This document shows positions 58,889-64,000 of a stretch of 64,000 nt of DNA, piece after piece (within the stretch, counting starts at the first letter, position 1; each line of letters begins with the position of its first letter). Below the pieces are notes generated by a model. That model saw nothing but the letters and a program-made list of their open reading frames with translations. It did no database searches and was not told the origin of the DNA. The position numbers were made by a program, and so were the translations under genes. The DNA comes from CAWFFV01 sp963814985 (GTDB lineage Bacteria; Chloroflexota; Ktedonobacteria; Ktedonobacterales; Ktedonobacteraceae), in contig CAWFFV010000101.1 of the NCBI GenBank assembly GCA_963814985.1, positions 1 through 64,000 of the forward strand, given 5' to 3'.

Positions 58889-59999
58889 TCAGACACTATT
58901 TCCAGCAGGGTTTGCACTCCCGGCAGTTATCGTTCCGGTCGCTCGTCCGTTTACATCAACCTGGACCATCATCCGCACCTGTAACTTGCTTCCGCTTTTT
59001 GCACCAGTCGTCATGAGCAAGGCTGCCATACTCCATCGCCTGCCTCCGTAGATGCTACTAAGAGTACCTGCATAGCGTTCCTGGCTGGTACTTGATGCAA
59101 GAGTGATATGTGATGAGGTAATCGTGATATTCCCGCTTCCGTCTCCCTCAGATTGCCCTTGCAGGACCACTCGCACATTCCCTGGTGGTCCATTACCAAT
59201 ACTCATATGAGTTGCATGGTGACGTTGCCATTACCATCTGGTCCATTTTGTGTGAGTTGGCCTTGCAGGTCACCTGTAAAGGACTGCGGAAAGGTTGTCT
59301 GTTGTGATGGTGACGTGTGTACAGTTGATGCAGCCCCCGAACCATTTCCATTATTGGCAATGGCATTCCATCCTGCCTGAAGTGGTCCTTGTAGTGTCCA
59401 GAATACTCCAATTGCTATCACGACCAGGACTCCTACAGCCAGTACAGGGTGAGCACGACTCCGGGCATTCACCGGTTTCATAAGGCGCATCCAGAGTAGA
59501 GTCGCAACCAGAAGAACGCTAAGCGCATACATCGTAGTTCCCCACCAGGCACTCGTATCGCTTCCTGTCGCAATTCCATGTACCACGACGAGCGCATACA
59601 GAAGCAACGTGAACATATGCAAGCGCCGCCACCATGTGTACCCAATGCGAGGACGCAGCCAGGTACCTGATGCCAATGGCAATGCCGATGTAGAATGCAA
59701 CAATACCAAGCGCCATCCACAGTGGACGATAATGGCTCACAAAGGGGATGAACACTTCGGTTCCACCTCAAACTGGTGAATGGGTCAATCCAGACTGCCA
59801 GAATATGGACACCTGTGAAGATGAGCGCAAGCAGACTGAGAAAGTTATGTAGTTCGCTATTGATAATACGGGGCCAGAGTGGTGACTGCCAGCGGAGTGT
59901 AAGAGCCAGCCCTATTGCAACTGACAATGTCAGAAGACCAAAAGCGGTAAAACCACCTGCCCGTGCAACATCCCAGGTTACATTTTGCCATATACTCAT
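58889..59999 (-). pseudogene. ferric-reductase-like membrane protein, split by three frameshifts
   Basis: The frames read in order: WDVARAGGFTAFGLLTLSVAIGL, ELHNFLSLLALIFTGVHILAVWIDPF; then FIPFVSHYRPLWMALGIVAFYIGIAIGI; then RPRIGYTWWRRLHMFTLLLYALVVVHGI and a last span (LAVGVLVVIAIGVFWTL); then an outer domain FTGDLQGQLTQNGPDGNGNVTMQL continuing SIGNGPPGNVRVVLQGQ. Shifts fall near 59755, 59670 and 59206. Rejoined length is about 370 residues with six spans and haem-ligand His in helices 2 and 4. Its ATG overlaps the ApbE stop by four bases. Electron transfer across the membrane is likely. Confidence 0.8.
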
Positions 60000-61008
60000 A
60001 TGTTCACCTCGTGCTTCTTCTCCTGCACCATCGCTTCCCTGGGCCAGGAGCCAACAGTCGTCCAGGTACCATCTTCCAGGACGAGCAAACCTGCGAGGTC
60101 ATGACGGCACAAAAAATTCGCTGCCCTCCTCTCTCCCCAGGAGAAATGCCACCTTTGCTGCGACTTCGGCCTGTTCGCAACGAGCAGCTGCTACGGTGAC
60201 AGACCAGAGACCACTCTGAGCGGGTTGTCCTGTGCGAGGATCGAGAAGATGATGGCGTACATGCGTAGCTTGCTTCCAATGGCGGCGAGCTATACCCGAT
60301 GTGGCAAACGCACCACGCTGTAAGGGAATCACCCACGAACGAGTTTTCCCCTGTATGTCAATGGGCCACTGCTTCTCCAGAGGAGGCACACCCAGTACAG
60401 CGAGATCACCACCGCCATTAACAAGTGCCGTATGAATACCCTCCAGGTGAAGTTGCTTCAAGGCGGCATCGACGGCCATCCCTTTTGCAATGCCTCCAAA
60501 ATCAACGCCGATTCCAGGAGGGAGTTTCACCAGTCGAAGTGCCTGATCAATATGAAGCTCTCGCCATCCTCCACCTGGTGAAGCAGACCGTTCAGCAGCA
60601 GGGAGTTCAGTGGGAAGTTCGTCAAAGGTACGATCATATCCCAGCCGTACCAACTGGTTAAGCAAAGTGGGATCGTACAAACCATCAGTCGCCTGAGCGG
60701 CTGCGAGTGCTCTGGACATGACAGTAAAGAGCAATTCACTCACCACACACATCGTTCCCGCCCGTAGGTTGAGTTGGGAAAGCTCACTCTCTGGCAGAAA
60801 GCGACTCAAGAATTTGTTCCCACTCGGAGAAGAGTGATCTCACGATTGCTTCTCCGCGCTGTAAATCTTCCTCCGGCAAGAGGAAAGAGATTGTTGTTCC
60901 CATCGCACGAAACTGCGAGCGGGCCATGCCGACTGGAACGCGCAAACGTTCAGGAGGTATGAGAGCCAGAGATGGGAGACTGTGGAGAATTTCCGTTTCC
61001 AAAGCCAT
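59996..61008 (-). pseudogene. apbE: FAD:protein FMN transferase ApbE, split by two frameshifts
   Basis: Attaches FMN to Thr of partner proteins. The first part, from ATG 61008, has MARSQFRAMGTTISFLL and ends SEWEQIL; the second frame takes over near 60808 with SRFLPESELSQLN, and carries PGIGVDFGGIAKGMAVDAAL, ALVNGGGDLAVLG and HHLLDPRTGQPA. An extra T in a T6 near 60108 stops it at 60099; with five T it continues EFLCRHDLAGLLVLEDG to a stop at 59996 that overlaps the reductase ATG (ATGA). Rejoined length about 337 residues. GGAGGAGG precedes the start. Confidence 0.87.
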
Positions 61009-61411
61009 ATCCTCCTCCTTGCTGGAAAAAACCTCCGTCAGACGACGACGGTGACGATATCGAGGGTGTGTTCGATGCTGGCGTAGTCTGGTGAGAGGTC
61101 GCTCCGACTACATGCTCAGCGGCCAGGCCACCCAGGATCGCAAAAGCGACAAGAGAGCCTGCTACCAGCCACCGTTTGCACGTTCCGACAAATGCGAGCG
61201 CCTCCGCCTTAGACAGACGAGGTGGGGGCGGCGCCGTTTGTGCAGCGCGAACAGGTTTAGCAGGTTGAGCGGAGGATACACCTGGCTGCTGCGTAGCGGA
61301 CGAGGATACGCATTCCTGTTGTTGAGAAAGCAAAAAATCAGTAGGCCCTCTATATGACTGATAAGGCAACGACGGTTGCCCATAAGGATCATTCGCCTCA
61401 GAATAGGACAT
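60950..61411 (-). CDS. single-span membrane protein with Ser/Gly-rich outer tail
   Basis: 153 residues. A Pro/Gln/Ser-rich cytoplasmic part (about 1-80) is followed by one membrane span (WLVAGSLVAFAILGGLAAE) and a 50-residue outer tail rich in Ser, Gly and Gln (GGFFQQGGGYGFGNGNS). It overlaps the start of apbE by 59 bases and opens the three-gene redox operon. Right after the span comes EHVVGATSHQTT, whose GAT faintly recalls ApbE target sites (D-x-x-S/T-G-A-T), though the Asp and Ser/Thr are missing. Function unknown. Confidence 0.72.
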   Translation of the reverse strand: MSYSEANDPYGQPSLPYQSYRGPTDFLLSQQQECVSSSATQQPGVSSAQPAKPVRAAQTAPPPPRLSKAEALAFVGTCKRWLVAGSLVAFAILGGLAAEHVVGATSHQTTPASNTPSISSPSSSDGGFFQQGGGYGFGNGNSPQSPISGSHTS

Positions 61412-61566
61412 GAGTAATCACCTCTCATAACTCATTATAGACAGTGCCAACCGCACGTCGTTCACGCATCTAGCTTCTATATATAACTATAGTCAGCTTT
61501 TATGAGAGACTGATGAATGATGTGTATAGATTCTGTAAAGGGTTTTTGAAAAAAATATGAAGTGGC

Positions 61567-62040
61567 CTAGCTCTGTCGTAAACTTCTAGTCAGGGCAAAG
61601 GGCCAACGCCACACCAGAAGAAATACCATATTAACAACCAGTGTTATAATCGCAAATGTAACAAATCCAACTGTCAGGACACCATGATCCACAAAGATAA
61701 TGCGCAGAAGCAGTCCTACTGGCCAGGCAACAACCCATGCCAGGGCAGTACGTATCGCCATAGCACGCGGCTGTGTCTCCAAACCACGACGAAATGCACC
61801 AACAAAGGGGGAGACCAGAAACCAACCGATAGCAAACGGCGCAGCAGTTAGCGCTATCTGGAGTAGTGAATCTAATCCGACTGGCTCTCCATGGTTACTA
61901 CGACCAATGGCCGAAAAAATAAGGAAGACCAGCACATCACCTACAACGAGCGTTGAGATCCGTTGGGCATCCGACATGCTTTTCTTTGGGGCAACCGGTG
62001 TTTCTGCTCTTGCAGCAGTGGCATTTTCTTTTGTACTCAT
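61567..62040 (-). CDS. DUF3054 membrane protein
   Basis: 157 residues with four membrane segments (STLVVGDVLVFLIFSAIG, LLQIALTAAPFAIGWFLVS, IRTALAWVVAWPVGLLLRI, VGFVTFAIITLVVNMVFLLVWR). The GDVLVFLIFSAIGRSNHGE and PFAIGW patterns match DUF3054. Function unknown. It is the last gene after ccmD on this strand; AAGGAAAA precedes the ATG. Confidence 0.85.
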   Translation of the reverse strand: MSTKENATAARAETPVAPKKSMSDAQRISTLVVGDVLVFLIFSAIGRSNHGEPVGLDSLLQIALTAAPFAIGWFLVSPFVGAFRRGLETQPRAMAIRTALAWVVAWPVGLLLRIIFVDHGVLTVGFVTFAIITLVVNMVFLLVWRWPFALTRSLRQS

Positions 62041-62110
62041 ATAACTATTTTCCTTATCATAGGATTAGTACATCATGTGGCCTGACTCACCACATAGGAA
62101 GCCAGCTTCC

Positions 62111-62269
62111 CTACAGGCTCTCTTTTGCTTGCTGCTCACGCACCAACTCTTCTACAGCGGCCAGTTCCGTATGTACGCCTCGAATACGCAATGCCAGAAC
62201 CGTCAGGTAGGCAAATAGCCCCACCCATGCAACGGCATAGGCTGCGACAAGATAGGTAACTCCTTGCAT
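62111..62269 (-). CDS. ccmD: CcmD-like small membrane protein
   Basis: 52 residues, ATG 62269 behind GAGGAA, stop TAG at 62111-62113. One membrane span (TYLVAAYAVAWVGLFAYLTVL), then LRIRGVHTELAAVEELVREQQ. CcmD is a small anchor of the haem export complex; position directly after ccmC supports the call. Confidence 0.8.
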   Translation of the reverse strand: MQGVTYLVAAYAVAWVGLFAYLTVLALRIRGVHTELAAVEELVREQQAKESL

Positions 62270-62305
62270 GAATATATTCCTCTATTCAACAATAGCACGT
62301 AGGCG

Positions 62306-63022
62306 TTATGCCCGCGTTTGCAACTTCTCTAACTGGTAAAGTTGCACCATCAGAAAACTGTACAGCAATGTAAAAGTTACAAGTGAAACCATCAGAGTCA
62401 GTACAACAGAAGGTGGCAGAGTGGATTGCGCTACACCAACTTCAGCCGCTGGATGCAGCGTGCGCCACCATTGCACCGACAGGTAGATAATGGGAACATC
62501 GATCACACCAACAAGCGCCAGTACTGCGCCAGCACGTGCACTGGCAACGGTACGACCCATATAGCTACGTAGCATGATATAGGCAACATACATAAACCAT
62601 AGGATCAGCGTTGCCGTCAGCTTGGGGTCCCATGTCCACCACGTTCCCCAGGTTGTCTTGCCCCAAATCGAACCCGTGATCAGAGCAAGCGTGATAAAGA
62701 CGGTTCCCACTTCAGCAGAGGCACGCGCTAACCAGTCCCAGCGCTCATCCTGTTTCACCAGATAACCAACCCCCGCTATCGCCAGTACCACAAAAGCTAA
62801 CATACCGATCCAGGCTATAGGAACATGGAAATAAAAGATACGCTGGGCATCACCCTCTATGGCATCGGTCGGCGCATACAGGAAAATCATCCAGAGAGAG
62901 ATCATCATACCAATTAATGAGCATGCTCCCAATATAAGGGAAACAATGGGAAGCCCGAGTCGCTTCGTTTCCCTTCTGCTATCTTGATGTTCAACGCTTA
63001 CTTCTTGATTCGCTAACGCCAT
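62306..63022 (-). CDS. ccmC: cytochrome c biogenesis protein CcmC
   Basis: 238 residues, six membrane segments. The haem-handling motif WGTWWTWDPKLTATLILW near 125 is intact and the flanking His residues (FYFHVPIAW before, RTLHPAAE after) are present. CcmC loads haem onto CcmE with the CcmAB transporter. The gene is followed by ccmD; a palindromic repeat separates it from ccmB upstream. Confidence 0.93.
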   Translation of the reverse strand: MALANQEVSVEHQDSRRETKRLGLPIVSLILGACSLIGMMISLWMIFLYAPTDAIEGDAQRIFYFHVPIAWIGMLAFVVLAIAGVGYLVKQDERWDWLARASAEVGTVFITLALITGSIWGKTTWGTWWTWDPKLTATLILWFMYVAYIMLRSYMGRTVASARAGAVLALVGVIDVPIIYLSVQWWRTLHPAAEVGVAQSTLPPSVVLTLMVSLVTFTLLYSFLMVQLYQLEKLQTRA

Positions 63023-63070
63023 ACCATACCTACTTCCTTAATAAAGATGATGAGGCAAGCTCCACCGATT

Positions 63071-63241
63071 TGTAACTATTCAGGTTTCCCTTCTCTGATT
63101 CCTCAGCGCCAAGGCGCTTCGCAGGCTATTTTGTGTGGATTGCGAGATTTGTGGAGTTTGCGGTGCAAACTCCACAAATCTCGCAATCCACACAAAATGA
63201 GAGCGAGCCACCGCTGGTGGTGAGCAGGCTTGAATAGTTAC
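63071..63241. repeat. MITE-like element with internal hairpin (repeat copy D)
   Basis: 171 bases bounded by the inverted repeats TGTAACTATTCA and TGAATAGTTACA. Inside is a 71-base hairpin at 63128-63198 (TTTTGTGTGG outer arm, one G-T mismatch by the loop), preceded by TCTGATTCCTCAGCGCC, as at 35950. It sits between ccmB and ccmC, inside the operon, with no gene of its own. Confidence 0.75.
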
Positions 63242-63258
63242 ATTGACCTTCCATCTAA

Positions 63259-63936
63259 CTATTCCTCAATAACATATTGAAACGTGAGCATCGAGACGCT
63301 CAAGAAAATTACGTCAAACGCGATAATCAAACCTAACCATGGCGGTTCGTTCGCCGAGGGTAGTAACAGCGTCTCTGTGGCCCGAACGGCACTGATGACG
63401 ACAGGGACAATTAAAGGAAAGACGAGCAGTGGGAGCAATAATTCCCGCGCCCGTGTTGCCGCTGCTATCGCTGAGAATAAGGTTCCAACAGCGGCGATAC
63501 CCAGCGTTCCGAACAAGACAATCGGTAGCAATGCTCCGACAAGTAAGGGTACATCAAACAGTGCGGCAAAAACAGGGAGCGCAACAATTTCTACTACCCC
63601 GATAAATAGCAAATTTCCTAGTAGTTTGGCAAGATAGATAGCCTGACGATCAACAGGAGAAAGCAATAAACGATCTATTGATCCCTGCTCTCGCTCAGAT
63701 GCGATAGTACGCCCTAATCCTAACAAACTGGCAAAAATGAATGCAACCCATAAAGCACCTGGAGCCACAGCAGCCTTGTTATCGACACGCAAATCAAAGG
63801 CAAAGTTGAAGATAACAAGGACCAGCAGCGCAAAGAGGCCCATACCAATCCAGGTCTGCCTGCTACGTAACTCACAACGTATATCCTTCCACAGGATTGC
63901 GGCCACCTGTTCAAAGAAGATACGCACTGTCGTCAT
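63259..63936 (-). CDS. ccmB: haem exporter permease CcmB
   Basis: 225 residues, six membrane segments. WKDIRCELRSRQTWIGMGLFALLVLVIF and ERGSIDRLLLSPVDR-type sequence (here SEREQGSIDRLLLSPVDRQAIY) are the CcmB hallmarks. Forms the ABC transporter with CcmA, whose stop TAA overlaps this gene's ATG (TAATGA region). Part of the CcmABCD cytochrome c maturation route. Confidence 0.93.
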   Translation of the reverse strand: MTTVRIFFEQVAAILWKDIRCELRSRQTWIGMGLFALLVLVIFNFAFDLRVDNKAAVAPGALWVAFIFASLLGLGRTIASEREQGSIDRLLLSPVDRQAIYLAKLLGNLLFIGVVEIVALPVFAALFDVPLLVGALLPIVLFGTLGIAAVGTLFSAIAAATRARELLLPLLVFPLIVPVVISAVRATETLLLPSANEPPWLGLIIAFDVIFLSVSMLTFQYVIEE

Positions 63937-64000
63937 TACCCCACCCCCTGGTAAGCCTGTCGTAGCTTATCTATATCCAATACTGCCGTCTCACTACGGT
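63936..64000 (-). CDS. ccmA: CcmA ATP-binding subunit, C-terminal end only
   Basis: The last 20 codons (ETAVLDIDKLRQAYQGVG then TAA) before ccmB, in frame to the window edge. Identity is inferred from overlap with ccmB; the ATPase core lies outside the window. Confidence 0.6.
   Translation of the reverse strand, partial: RSETAVLDIDKLRQAYQGVG

Noticed and set aside
1..64000. tRNA, rRNA or other structural RNA genes
   Set aside because: No cloverleaf arms, CCA-type ends or rRNA motifs were recognised on either strand by eye; a covariance-model search would be the decisive test.

Overview
The window looks like chromosomal DNA of a Chloroflexota bacterium, most likely class Ktedonobacteria. This is inferred from the mix of content: moderate G+C, DUF4388 signalling proteins, pentapeptide-repeat proteins, a Ser/Thr kinase with a Pro/Thr-rich stalk and surface domain, tandem universal stress proteins, a class III PHA synthase operon and CcmABCD cytochrome maturation genes. 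No rRNA or tRNA gene was seen, so the placement is not firm.

Layout. 134-427 (-) encodes a short peptide with a mersacidin/lichenicidin-type leader and an odd Gly/Phe/His-rich core. 780-10257 (+) is one long purine-catabolism operon: OHCU decarboxylase, urate oxidase, hydroxyisourate hydrolase, allantoate amidohydrolase, allantoinase, two xanthine dehydrogenase subunits and a guanine-deaminase-like amidohydrolase. Together they can take guanine or xanthine through urate and allantoin to ureidoglycine. 10443-13706 is a tricorn-type protease. Next come a PAS histidine kinase, a small membrane protein, a class I PhaC, adenylate kinase and a sodium:solute symporter with its DUF3311 partner. 22322-24555 holds a DUF4388/tandem-repeat protein and a pentapeptide protein. 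24690-29625 (-) is a polyhydroxyalkanoate (PHA) cluster: PadR (PhaQ-like) regulator, phasin, PhaE, class III PhaC, a PHB-depolymerase-family esterase and PhaJ. 29843-39530 carries GH13 amylase, GNAT, NnrS, ThiO, pentapeptide, HEAT-like and MOSC genes.

39556-46649 is a very large CRISPR array of about 78 repeats of 37 bp. A 1.47-kb insertion sequence has landed inside one repeat and split the array. The array shows four identical tandem spacer units, a duplicated block of spacers with later drift, and no cas gene anywhere in the window. Repeat polarity and the degenerate left-end repeat put the leader on the right, with transcription leftward.

46650-64000 carries a DUF2867 protein, a methyltransferase, a probable pseudokinase, a D-Ala-D-Ala carboxypeptidase, an APH-like phosphotransferase, cardiolipin synthase, a response regulator, a tandem universal stress protein, a zinc-ribbon protein, a ferric-reductase/ApbE membrane redox operon, DUF3054, and ccmDCBA, with ccmA cut by the window edge.

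Two window-wide themes matter to a reader. First, about ten otherwise well-conserved genes are each split by one to three single- or double-base frameshifts, several in short homopolymers. Adenylate kinase is among them, so sequencing or assembly indels are a likelier cause than decay. Second, intergenic palindromic repeats recur. One family has ends like GTAACTNTTCARG. Another forms long hairpins with a TTGCGnCGCAA-like tip.
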